A model generated the notes under the pieces. It was not told where the DNA came from. It saw nothing but the letters and a program-made list of their open reading frames with translations, and did not search any database. A program made the translations under genes and the position numbers. Shown in pieces: positions 34,660 to 42,394 of a stretch of 64,000 bases of DNA. Numbering within the stretch: the first letter of the stretch is position 1; the number at the start of each line of letters is the position of its first letter. This DNA comes from CAKVLG01 sp045637805 (GTDB taxonomy: Bacteria; Bacillota; Clostridia; Christensenellales; UBA1242), in NCBI GenBank assembly GCA_045637805.1, contig JAZUAE010000028.1, positions 7,913-71,912 of the forward strand, written 5' to 3'.

Positions 34660-35382
34660 TTAGACAACAATACCCTCTATTGTTTTACTAACATTAGTGC
34701 AAACTAACTGCTTTTCTTTTATGGTATTTAATATTTTTGGTAAAGCTTCTAATGTATGCTGTGTTGGGTGCATTAATACTAAATCACCACCCATAATATT
34801 TTCAGTAGCACGAGTATATACTAGATTTGAATCCTTGTCACGCCAGTCAATAGTGTCACGTGTCCACATTATTGTTTTATATTTAAGAGCGTTAGCTACA
34901 TTTACAGTTGTTTTATTATATGCACCTGATGGTGGTGCAAATAATGTCATTTCTATGCCTGTTATTTGTTTGACAAGCGTGTGGGTATTATATATTTCAT
35001 TATAATTTTCATTATAAGATAATTTGTCATGATCTTTGTGGTTATATCCATGGCTTCCGATTTCATGACCTTTTTCAATTATTTTCTTTAAGACATCAGG
35101 ATTTGATTTTACCCAAGTGCCACCAACAAAGAATGTAGTTGTCATACCTACATCTTCAAAAGACTTTAGAATATCGTCTAAATATTCAGTTCCCCAGTAC
35201 ACATTAATCATCAATGAAACATTGTTATTGTCAGTATTTCCTGAATATATTACACCATTCACCACACTTGAGGCACTGACCGCAGCCGGGTCGATAACCG
35301 TACCCATGGCTACAAACAATATTACAAGTATGATCATAAAATTAGAAAGACAACTAACTATTACTTTTTGAGACTTATTCAT
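34660..35382 (-). CDS. Sporulation polysaccharide-deacetylase-like protein, YlxY/PdaB type
   Basis: This is a NodB-homology domain protein of 240 residues with an N-terminal signal anchor (~10-30), so it acts outside the membrane or in the forespore space. Motif 1, usually TFDDG, reads MINVYWGTEYL, the YlxY-type substitution that lacks the catalytic and metal Asp pair. Motif 2, SHGYNHKDH, keeps the metal histidines. TLFAPPSGAYN and VLMHPTQHTLE match later motifs. Deacetylase activity is therefore doubtful. In Bacillus ylxY directly follows pnp; here the peptide cassette lies between them. A TATAAT sits 5 nt before its ATG and no terminator separates it from the peptide gene, so it may have its own start as well as read-through. 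Confidence 0.85.
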   Translation of the reverse strand: MNKSQKVIVSCLSNFMIILVILFVAMGTVIDPAAVSASSVVNGVIYSGNTDNNNVSLMINVYWGTEYLDDILKSFEDVGMTTTFFVGGTWVKSNPDVLKKIIEKGHEIGSHGYNHKDHDKLSYNENYNEIYNTHTLVKQITGIEMTLFAPPSGAYNKTTVNVANALKYKTIMWTRDTIDWRDKDSNLVYTRATENIMGGDLVLMHPTQHTLEALPKILNTIKEKQLVCTNVSKTIEGIVV

Positions 35383-35387
35383 AGTAG

Positions 35388-35418
35388 ATTATATGCAAAA
35401 ATTCGCAAATGATGACAA
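35388..35418 (-). promoter_or_regulatory. Possible ylxY promoter
   Basis: On the minus strand TTGTCA (35418-35413), a 19-bp spacer and TATAAT (35393-35388), 5 nt before the ATG. The spacing is looser than at other promoters here. Confidence 0.45.
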
Positions 35419-35428
35419 AATTTGATTA

Positions 35429-35713
35429 TTAACTGTAAAAAAGGTCAGGATTGCAATGCTTTGAAGGATAACATGGATTACAACTTGGGCTACAACTTGG
35501 AACACATAGCGGGTCGCAATTTGGGTTACAGTTTGGTTCACAATTTGGATTACATTCTGGGTTGCAATTAGGATCACAATGTGGGTAACAACCAGGATTA
35601 CATTGTGGATCACAAGCCGGTTCACATTCAGGATTACATTCTGAAAATAATTCAATGTTTATAAAATTTTTCTTTATGATTAAGTCTTTTTTTCTATTTA
35701 ATTTTATAGTCAT
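35429..35713 (-). CDS. Cys-every-fourth-residue peptide, candidate radical SAM RiPP precursor (CxPx repeat)
   Basis: The gene encodes 94 residues. A basic leader-like part (1-25, rich in Lys, Ile and Asn) is followed by a core with 14 cysteines at exact four-residue spacing (C26, 30, 34 ... 78), then C81 and C87. Almost every unit is C-x-P-x, with Asn, Asp or Glu usual after Cys (CNPEC, CDPQC, CNPNC). There is no hydrophobic signal peptide. It starts 21 nt after the radical SAM gene with an AAGGGGG ribosome site. Known radical SAM targets with CXXX repeats, and ranthipeptides such as freyrasin with CX3D units, carry thioether crosslinks; this core resembles them in spacing, with the fixed proline as its own feature. 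The modification and final product are inferred. Confidence 0.82.
   Translation of the reverse strand: MTIKLNRKKDLIIKKNFINIELFSECNPECEPACDPQCNPGCYPHCDPNCNPECNPNCEPNCNPNCDPLCVPSCSPSCNPCYPSKHCNPDLFYS
35480..35638. repeat. 12-bp tandem repeat encoding the CxPx core
   Basis: About 13 degenerate 12-bp units correspond to one Cys-x-Pro-x unit each on the minus strand. Third positions vary, so selection acts on the protein pattern rather than this being a recent DNA expansion. Confidence 0.85.
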
Positions 35714-35734
35714 AAATCCCCCTTATCTTAAATA

Positions 35735-36934
35735 TTATTTTATTTTACATGTAAATGGTTTATCGTAAATTTGTTTTTTTGATTCAGCATATATAGCCCT
35801 ACATTCATCACACAAATATCTAAATTCACATGTTTTGCAGTGTTTAATTTTATCTTTTGTTAAAAATCTGTAAGAATTTTTTGAAGTTAATGTTTTTATT
35901 ATATTTTTGATATTACCAACTTTTATTTTAGACATTACACACGGATATATATCACCATTACTCTTTATACATATTTTATTTCCCCAACATGAGTTAAATT
36001 CTTTATTGTAAAAATAATTTGAAAAATTGTGTTTTGAAAATTTAGTTGGATTAATGGAATATTTTTGATCAAATAAGTGTTTATTTATAATTTTATCATT
36101 TAAAGCACGTCCTATAGGTCGTACAATATCATACTTTTTAATTTCATTAAGATTAAACTTTTTATTCAACCATTCACGTAAGAAGTCTTTTTCTTTCTCA
36201 TTTTGTTTCATTATAATAATACCAATTCGAAAAGGTATTTTATTTTTTTTCAAAATTTCTAAATTTTTAATTATTAATTTTTGACTTCCTTTTATTTGCG
36301 TAATTGAATCATGTATTGTAGCATCCTTTGAATAAAAACTAGTTGCAATGCTTACATTATATTTGGTAAAAATATCAATAAATGAATTGTTGAGTAATGA
36401 AAGATTTGTATATATTTCTATTAGCTTTATTGGATATTTTTTTATAATCTTTAATAACTCTTCAATAAAGAATTCTCCTTTCAAAAGAGGTTCTCCACCA
36501 GTTATCTGTACACATGTAATTGAAAAATGTTGACAAAGAAGTTGTAAAAGTTTATCATAATCATCTAATGTCATAGATTCGTCAGTTTTTTCTTGTGAAG
36601 CATTTTCGTAACAATGTATACATCTGTAATTGCACTTATTGGTTACATTTAACCAGACCATATTTAATATATTCTTTTTAAAAGTGGTAGCTGGTTGATT
36701 TTCAAAGTGAGAGTTTATTTGTCCTATTCCTAATGAAGATAACTGGGATAATTTATTTAATAGAAATTCAGTATCATTTGTTATATTTTCTATTTGTTCC
36801 CCAGTTTTACATCGCTGTAAAATGTAATAAAATTTTTTATCTATTGAATAAAATAAACAAGATTTAGTATCAATTATGAGATAATTATTCTTACCTTTTA
36901 CTATATCTATATGTGGATTCAAACAAAAGTACAT
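35735..36934 (-). CDS. Radical SAM/SPASM peptide-modifying enzyme
   Basis: The gene encodes 399 residues. Residues 1-90 look like a PqqD/RRE-type precursor-binding domain (LIIDTKSCLFYSIDKKFYYI). The radical SAM cluster triad CNYRCIHC is C101, C105 and C108. The SAM-contact GGEP is at 146-149. The C-terminal SPASM region holds C316, C322, C332, C366, C369, C375, C378 and C396, enough for two auxiliary Fe-S clusters. This is the layout of maturases for sactipeptides, ranthipeptides and CXXX-repeat peptides. It starts 3 nt after the ATPase gene and precedes the peptide gene by 21 nt, so it almost certainly acts on that peptide. The bond type (alpha, beta or gamma thioether, or other) cannot be read from sequence. 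Confidence 0.92.
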   Translation of the reverse strand: MYFCLNPHIDIVKGKNNYLIIDTKSCLFYSIDKKFYYILQRCKTGEQIENITNDTEFLLNKLSQLSSLGIGQINSHFENQPATTFKKNILNMVWLNVTNKCNYRCIHCYENASQEKTDESMTLDDYDKLLQLLCQHFSITCVQITGGEPLLKGEFFIEELLKIIKKYPIKLIEIYTNLSLLNNSFIDIFTKYNVSIATSFYSKDATIHDSITQIKGSQKLIIKNLEILKKNKIPFRIGIIIMKQNEKEKDFLREWLNKKFNLNEIKKYDIVRPIGRALNDKIINKHLFDQKYSINPTKFSKHNFSNYFYNKEFNSCWGNKICIKSNGDIYPCVMSKIKVGNIKNIIKTLTSKNSYRFLTKDKIKHCKTCEFRYLCDECRAIYAESKKQIYDKPFTCKIK

Positions 36935-36937
36935 AAA

Positions 36938-37666
36938 TTACTCATCTTCCTTTGTGATAAAATTTATATATCTTTCAGGGGCATTTATAAAAGATTTATA
37001 TAATTGAAATTGTTTTGTTTCAGTATAATTCTTTTTTACAAATTTATTATTTTCTATTTCGAATATTTCAGAATTTGGAGTTGTAATTAATATTGGTGAA
37101 TGCGTTGCAATGATAAATTGTGCATTATAATTAGTAGTTAATTCATTTAATATTGCGATTAATGTAAATTGTCTTTCAGCAGAAAGAGCAGCTTCTGGTT
37201 CGTCTAGTATAAAAATGCCATCCTTAAATTTATTTGCAAAAATAGATAAAAACGATTCACCATGAGATTGGTGGTTTAATTTTTTACCACCATAAGCAAA
37301 TTTTAATGAATTATCCTCATCTATTAATTTATCAATATATTCAGAAAAATTAAAAAAACTTTCTGCTCTAAAAAAGAATCCTTTTTTTGTTTTTATACTC
37401 CATGTCAATTTTATAATATCTTCAATATTCTTTTCTACATTATTATTATAAAAATGATTAGAATTCCCCCCATATGGATTAAATCCAATTACATTTGCCA
37501 AGCCTTCTAATAATGTACTTTTCCCCGTACCATTTTCTCCAACAATAAAAGTTATAGGTTTTTCCAAACGAATTGTGGCATTAGATTTGTATAATGGTAA
37601 ATTGTAAGGAAAAATATTTTTATAGTTATTTATAATGTCAATTTGTCTAATATAATTCTTATTCAT
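36938..37666 (-). CDS. Stand-alone ABC/SMC-type ATPase (COG3910-like)
   Basis: The gene encodes 242 residues, one soluble ATPase domain without membrane helices. Walker A GENGTGKST is at 43-51, the signature motif QSHGES at 133-138, Walker B IFILDEPE at 151-158 and switch His H189 in IIATHSP. The sequence GFNPYGG after Walker A and the ending FQLYKSFINAPERY match the conserved predicted-ATPase family COG3910, whose role is unknown. It is not an ABC exporter subunit. It is first in the cassette, behind a perfect consensus promoter, with only 6 nt between the -10 and ATG and no Shine-Dalgarno sequence. A link to peptide maturation is inferred only from co-transcription. Confidence 0.88.
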   Translation of the reverse strand: MNKNYIRQIDIINNYKNIFPYNLPLYKSNATIRLEKPITFIVGENGTGKSTLLEGLANVIGFNPYGGNSNHFYNNNVEKNIEDIIKLTWSIKTKKGFFFRAESFFNFSEYIDKLIDEDNSLKFAYGGKKLNHQSHGESFLSIFANKFKDGIFILDEPEAALSAERQFTLIAILNELTTNYNAQFIIATHSPILITTPNSEIFEIENNKFVKKNYTETKQFQLYKSFINAPERYINFITKEDE

Positions 37667-37672
37667 AATTTT

Positions 37673-37701
37673 ATTATATATTAAGATTCAATTAGTGTCA
37701 A
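37673..37701 (-). promoter_or_regulatory. Perfect consensus promoter of the peptide cassette, leaderless arrangement
   Basis: On the minus strand TTGACA (37701-37696), an exact 17-bp spacer and TATAAT (37678-37673), with 6 bases to the ATG at 37666. It is among the strongest promoter matches in the window. Confidence 0.85.
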
Positions 37702-37717
37702 TAAATATTTATAACAT

Positions 37718-37747
37718 AAAAAAACCAAGGCGTGTGCCTTGGCTTTT
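37718..37747 (-). terminator. Terminator of pnp
   Basis: An AAGCCAAGGC / GCCTTGGTTT stem is followed by a T-run. It isolates the peptide cassette from pnp transcription. Confidence 0.9.
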
Positions 37748-37752
37748 ATTAA

Positions 37753-39837
37753 TTATAATTTTTTTATGAGTTTAAGATCAACTCTACCTTTCTCATCTTT
37801 CTTTATAACTTCAACTTCTACTCTATCACCGATCGCTACTACGTCTTCAACGCGTTCAACTCTCTTATTTGATAGTTTAGAAATATGAATCATTCCATCA
37901 CAATTTGCAGCAATCTCTACAAATGCACCAAATTGCATGAGTCTAACAACTGTACCTGTATATCTTTCACCGATTTCAGGCTCGAAAACTATTGAAAGTA
38001 TGATTTCTTTTGCTTTATTACAAGCTTCAATATCTTGTGCAGCAATCATAACTTTTCCTTCATCGCTAATATCGATTTTCACACCGGTTTCTTCGATGAT
38101 TTTGTTAATAGTTTTTCCACCTGATCCGATTACTTCACCGATTTTGCTAGCATCAATATCAAAAGATATAATCTTTGGAGCATACTTAGAAAGATTTTGT
38201 CTTGATGCTGGGATTGTTGCAAGCATCTTATCCATAATCTCTAAGCGACCCTTTCTTGCTTGTTCAAGAGCTGTAGTTAAAATCTTTTCATCGATACCTT
38301 TAATCTTGATATCCATTTGAATTGCTGTGATACCTTTGCTTGTTCCTGCAACCTTGAAGTCCATATCGCCGAGGAAGTCTTCAATACCTTGAATATCTGT
38401 AAGAACTGCAACCTTGCCACTTTCTTCATCTTTAATAAGACCCATTGCAACACCTGCAACTGGTGCTTTAATAGGAACACCAGCGTCCATAAGTGAAAGT
38501 GTTGAAGCACAAACTGATGCCATTGATGATGATCCATTACTTGCCATAACTTCACTAACGAGCCTCAAGCAGTATGGGAATTCATCTTCACTTGGGATAA
38601 CTGGTTCAAGTGAACGCTCAGCAAGTGCACCATGACCTATTTCACGACGGCCTGGAGATTTTAAGCCTTTAGCTTCACCAGTAGCATATCCTGGCATGTT
38701 GTAGTGGTGAATGTAACGTTTTGTATCTTCTTCGTCTAAACCTTCTAGTTTTTGCACTTCAGAAATTGTACCAAGTGTAAGTGCGTTAATAACTTGTGTT
38801 TGACCACGAGTAAAACAGCTTGATCCGTGAACGCGTGGAAGAATACCAGCTTCGCACCAGATAGGACGAATTTCAGTTGTCTTTCTTCCGTCTGGGCGGA
38901 TACCTTTATTAATAATTGTTCCACGAACTATCTCTTTCTTCATCTTATAGATAGTATCTGAAATTTCATTGCTTCTTTCTTCATATTTTTCAGCAAAGTG
39001 TGCTTGAACTTCAGCTTCTACTTCATCAACAGCTTCTTGACGAACAACTCTGTTTTTTGTAACTTTTAAAGCTTCGTTTAAAGCTTTTGTTGCATAATCT
39101 CTTACGTCTTTTTCAACATCTTCGCCGATGTGGTAAAGCTCAATTTCTTTCTTTGGTTTACCAACTTCATCTCTAATCTTCTCAATGAATGCTACAATCT
39201 TCTTGATTTCTTCATGTGCAAACATGATAGCACCAAGCATTTCTTTTTCAGTTAATTCATCAGCGCCAGCCTCAACCATCATGATAGCATCTTTTGTACC
39301 AGACACTGTCAGGTGAAGTCTGCTTTTATTTGATTCTTCAACTGTTGGGTTTAAAATATATTTGTCATCAATCATACCGATTGCAACTGATCCTGTTGGG
39401 CCAGCGAATGGTATGTCTGAAATTGAAAGTGCAACAGATGAACCGATCATTGCTAAAATTTCTGGTGCATAGTCTGGATCAACTGAAAGAGCTGTTGCAA
39501 CAACTGTTACATCGTTATAAAAACCTTTTGGGAATAATGGTCTGATAGGTCTATCAATAAGTCTTGAAGTAAGGATAGCTTTATCACTAGCTCTTCCCTC
39601 TCTCTTTTTAAAACCACCAGGTATTTTACCAACAGAATACATCTTCTCTTCAAAATCAACTTGAAGTGGGAAGAAGTCCATTCCAGGTCTTGGGCTATCG
39701 CTCATACAAACGTTAACCATAACCATTGTTTCGCCACTTCTAACAATACAAGAACCGTTAGAAAACTCTGCATATTTTCCAAGCTCAACGCTAATTGTTT
39801 TGTTACCTAATTTTAATTTAAATTCTTTTCCTTCCAT
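37753..39837 (-). CDS. pnp: Polyribonucleotide nucleotidyltransferase (PNPase)
   Basis: PNPase is a phosphorolytic 3'-5' exoribonuclease. It has 694 residues: two RNase PH domains (~10-215 and ~310-530) around a helical linker, then KH (~550-610, EVIGSGGKTINKIIEETG) and S1 (~620-690, GTVVRLMQFGAFVEI) domains. The order rpsO-pnp is the conserved one. A hairpin terminator lies between rpsO and pnp, so pnp may also depend on read-through. GAGGAG precedes the start. Confidence 0.98.
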   Translation of the reverse strand: MEGKEFKLKLGNKTISVELGKYAEFSNGSCIVRSGETMVMVNVCMSDSPRPGMDFFPLQVDFEEKMYSVGKIPGGFKKREGRASDKAILTSRLIDRPIRPLFPKGFYNDVTVVATALSVDPDYAPEILAMIGSSVALSISDIPFAGPTGSVAIGMIDDKYILNPTVEESNKSRLHLTVSGTKDAIMMVEAGADELTEKEMLGAIMFAHEEIKKIVAFIEKIRDEVGKPKKEIELYHIGEDVEKDVRDYATKALNEALKVTKNRVVRQEAVDEVEAEVQAHFAEKYEERSNEISDTIYKMKKEIVRGTIINKGIRPDGRKTTEIRPIWCEAGILPRVHGSSCFTRGQTQVINALTLGTISEVQKLEGLDEEDTKRYIHHYNMPGYATGEAKGLKSPGRREIGHGALAERSLEPVIPSEDEFPYCLRLVSEVMASNGSSSMASVCASTLSLMDAGVPIKAPVAGVAMGLIKDEESGKVAVLTDIQGIEDFLGDMDFKVAGTSKGITAIQMDIKIKGIDEKILTTALEQARKGRLEIMDKMLATIPASRQNLSKYAPKIISFDIDASKIGEVIGSGGKTINKIIEETGVKIDISDEGKVMIAAQDIEACNKAKEIILSIVFEPEIGERYTGTVVRLMQFGAFVEIAANCDGMIHISKLSNKRVERVEDVVAIGDRVEVEVIKKDEKGRVDLKLIKKL

Positions 39838-39853
39838 TCTTTTCTCCTCTTTT

Positions 39854-39883
39854 TCAAAAAAATAGGGACGAAAAAAATCGCCC
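39854..39883 (-). terminator. Attenuator-like terminator between rpsO and pnp
   Basis: GGGGCGA / TCGTCCC stem with a T-rich loop and a T-run on the minus strand. Confidence 0.65.
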
Positions 39884-39896
39884 CAACTTTTTTATT

Positions 39897-40160
39897 CTAC
39901 TTTCTAATGTTTAACTTAACAATAAGTTCACGATACTTTTCAAGATCAGTGTCTTTTAAGTATTGAAGTAAACCTTTTCTTCTACCAACAAGTTGAAGAA
40001 GTCCACGACGTGAGTGGTTATCTTGTTTGTTAGATTTTAAATGCTCTGTTAAGTGATTGATACGCTCTGTAAGTAAAGCAATTTGAACTTCAGGTGAACC
40101 TGTGTCGCCTTCTTTTCTAGCGTATGCATTAATAATGTTTTGCTTTTTAGCTTTATCCAT
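39897..40160 (-). CDS. rpsO: 30S ribosomal protein S15
   Basis: S15 binds 16S rRNA early in small-subunit assembly. It has 87 residues, the standard length. GDTGSPEVQIALLTERINHL and SRRGLLQLVGRRKGLLQYL are the conserved blocks. It is preceded by a structured leader and GGAGG. pnp follows after a hairpin. Confidence 0.98.
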   Translation of the reverse strand: MDKAKKQNIINAYARKEGDTGSPEVQIALLTERINHLTEHLKSNKQDNHSRRGLLQLVGRRKGLLQYLKDTDLEKYRELIVKLNIRK

Positions 40161-40239
40161 TACTCTTTCCTCCTACACATTTATTCGCCGTAAACAAAGC
40201 TGTCGGTCGGAAAAATCCTGACACCGTGCCTACGGTACG
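40161..40239 (-). promoter_or_regulatory. Structured rpsO leader, candidate S15 autoregulatory element
   Basis: The ~80-nt leader has an ACCGT-AGGC-ACGGT helix and a CCGAC/GTCGG-type pairing around a GGATTTTTCC loop. S15 represses its own mRNA in several bacteria through unrelated structures, so this is a candidate only. Confidence 0.4.
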
Positions 40240-40245
40240 CCATAT

Positions 40246-40274
40246 ATATTAACACACAATTTTGAATTTGTAAA
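40246..40274 (-). promoter_or_regulatory. rpsO promoter
   Basis: On the minus strand TTTACA (40274-40269), a 17-bp spacer and TAATAT (40251-40246). Confidence 0.65.
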
Positions 40275-40287
40275 CCATTTTTAAAAA

Positions 40288-42387
40288 TTAGTTTAGATTA
40301 TTTCTTGTTACGTAATCTATGTATGGCTCAGCTTGAATGTTTGTGATTAAATCTTCAAGGTCTTCCCTTTTTCTAATCTTAAGTTTGAGCGTTACTTCAA
40401 ACTTGGTCGCACTGAGCTTTCTTGAAACAATTTCTTCAAGATCAATGTTTTCGTTTGAATACATTATATTTAAAAGTTTTGCAGTTAAACCATTCTCATC
40501 ACGACCACCAAGTTTTATACTTACAAAAAAGTCTTTAGTGCTTGACTCATTCCAAATTGCTTGCTTTTTACGATCGTTTTCCACAAATTTCATATTTGGA
40601 CAGTCACTTCTATGGATTGTGTAACCATTTTGTGAGTATACTCCTACTATATCGTCACCAAGTATCGGTGTACAACATCTAGCAAACTTGACATCGTAAA
40701 CTTTTATTCCTTCTATATCTACAACGTAGTCACCTTTGTTTTTTTCATAAAGTATTTCTTCATGACGCTCTGTTATATATTTCTTAAGTATTTGGTTTGG
40801 AGTAAGTGAACCGTAACCTACGCATGCAAACATATCGTCAATGTTTTCAAAGTTATATTTCATTTGTAAATCTTCAAAACATTTATTTTGTATATTATGT
40901 AAATCAAGCCCTTCTTTTTCCGCTTCATCTGACAGTATTTTTTGTCCCTTAAAAATGTTTTCAGGTGTCATGTTCTTACGGAAAAAAGAACGTATACTGC
41001 GTCTAGCTGCTGTTGAAACAGCAATAGACAGCCAGTCTCTACTTGGTCCTTTTGCATCATCAGATACTAAAATTTCAACAACGTCACCAGTTTCTAGCTT
41101 TTTATTTAATGGTGCAGTTTTGTCATTTACCTTAGCGCCTATACACATATTACCAAGGTCTGAGTGTATTGCATAAGCCATGTCGATAGGTGTTGAGTTT
41201 TCTGGCAAGTTTATAGGTTTATATTTTGGAGTAAATACCCAAATTTCACCCGTAGAGAAGTCCATTTTAAGAGCTTTGACAAAATTACCACTATCCTTTA
41301 TTTCACGTTCTTCATTAATGATTGACTTGAGCCAGTTGAATTGATCCTCTAATATATCAGCCTTATCATTTCCAGATTTATATCTCCAGTGTGATGCAAT
41401 ACCATATTCACAAGCGATGTGCATATCATAAGTTCTGATCTGAACTTCAAACGGCGTGCCATCGTCGGTAATCAGTGTCGTATGGATTGATTGATATCCA
41501 TTAAGTTTTGGTGCTGCAATATAGTCTTTTATTCGGCCTGGAACAGGTCTGTATTGACTGTGAATTGCACCAAGAATGGTATAACACTCTGAAATTGTTG
41601 GAACAATTACTCTGAATGCTATAATATCGTAAATTTTTGCTGTACCATGGCTGCGGAGTTTTTTATAAATACTATAGAAATGTTTAAATCTGCCTGTTAT
41701 TTCACCAGATATACGTTCGCTTGTAAGTATGCCCTTTAAACGTTTTTTGATATCTTCCATTTTGCTTGTTGTCTTTTGATATTTTCTATCGAGTTCATTT
41801 TTAAGCTTGTTATATTCAACAGGGTTTAGATATTTAAAGCATAAATCTTCAATCTCAGCCTTCATTGTGTTTAACCCAAGACGTTCAGCTAATGGCACAA
41901 ATAAATCCATGGTTTCAGATGCAAACTTTATTTGTCTATTATGAGGGAGATAATTAAGAGTTCGCATATTATGTATGCGGTCAGCAAGCTTTATCATTAT
42001 AACTCGCACGTCTTTACTCATAGATATAAATAAACGGCGTAAATTTTCCATTTCAGTTACGTTTTTAGAGTATTTAATTGAGCTTATTTTGGTTACGCCA
42101 CGTACAAGTTCCTCAACGTCTTCACCAAATTTGTCAGATATTTCTTTGAATGTAACGTCTGTATCTTCAACAACGTCATGCAAGAGAGCTGCAATAATTG
42201 AAGCTTCGTCAAGGTTTAGGTCAACCAAGATTTGCGCAGTTTGAAGTGGGTGCACAATATAAGGCTCACCACTTGCCCTTGTTGCACCACTATGCGCGTG
42301 CTTGGCAAAATTGTAAGCGTCGATTATACGCTCACCTACTTCATATCCATATATATGTTTTACTGCCTTTATAAATTTTTCTTCCAT
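40288..42387 (-). CDS. relA: Bifunctional (p)ppGpp synthetase/hydrolase, Rel family
   Basis: This enzyme makes and degrades the stringent-response alarmone. It has 699 residues. The HD hydrolase (~25-180) has ALLHDVVEDTDV, so hydrolysis is intact. The synthetase (~220-340) has RIKDYIAAPKLNGYQSIHTT. The TGS domain is at ~370-430 (VFTPKYKPINLPENSTPIDM) and the ACT domain lies at the C-terminus. It follows recJ by 7 nt; the apt gene often found between them is absent. The active HD motif makes it a bifunctional Rel rather than a synthetase-only RelA. Confidence 0.97.
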   Translation of the reverse strand: MEEKFIKAVKHIYGYEVGERIIDAYNFAKHAHSGATRASGEPYIVHPLQTAQILVDLNLDEASIIAALLHDVVEDTDVTFKEISDKFGEDVEELVRGVTKISSIKYSKNVTEMENLRRLFISMSKDVRVIMIKLADRIHNMRTLNYLPHNRQIKFASETMDLFVPLAERLGLNTMKAEIEDLCFKYLNPVEYNKLKNELDRKYQKTTSKMEDIKKRLKGILTSERISGEITGRFKHFYSIYKKLRSHGTAKIYDIIAFRVIVPTISECYTILGAIHSQYRPVPGRIKDYIAAPKLNGYQSIHTTLITDDGTPFEVQIRTYDMHIACEYGIASHWRYKSGNDKADILEDQFNWLKSIINEEREIKDSGNFVKALKMDFSTGEIWVFTPKYKPINLPENSTPIDMAYAIHSDLGNMCIGAKVNDKTAPLNKKLETGDVVEILVSDDAKGPSRDWLSIAVSTAARRSIRSFFRKNMTPENIFKGQKILSDEAEKEGLDLHNIQNKCFEDLQMKYNFENIDDMFACVGYGSLTPNQILKKYITERHEEILYEKNKGDYVVDIEGIKVYDVKFARCCTPILGDDIVGVYSQNGYTIHRSDCPNMKFVENDRKKQAIWNESSTKDFFVSIKLGGRDENGLTAKLLNIMYSNENIDLEEIVSRKLSATKFEVTLKLKIRKREDLEDLITNIQAEPYIDYVTRNNLN

Positions 42388-42394
42388 ATTTTAC

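Noticed and set aside
35480..35638. Short regular repeats that could be read as a CRISPR-like or satellite array
   Set aside because: The 12-bp period is exactly one CxPx unit of the peptide with varying third bases. No spacers exist, and it is coding.
35389..35655. Overlapping frame on the same strand with its own repeat pattern (NVIxxV)
   Set aside because: It is the out-of-frame reading of the same 12-bp repeats. The Cys frame has the ribosome site and the radical SAM neighbour.
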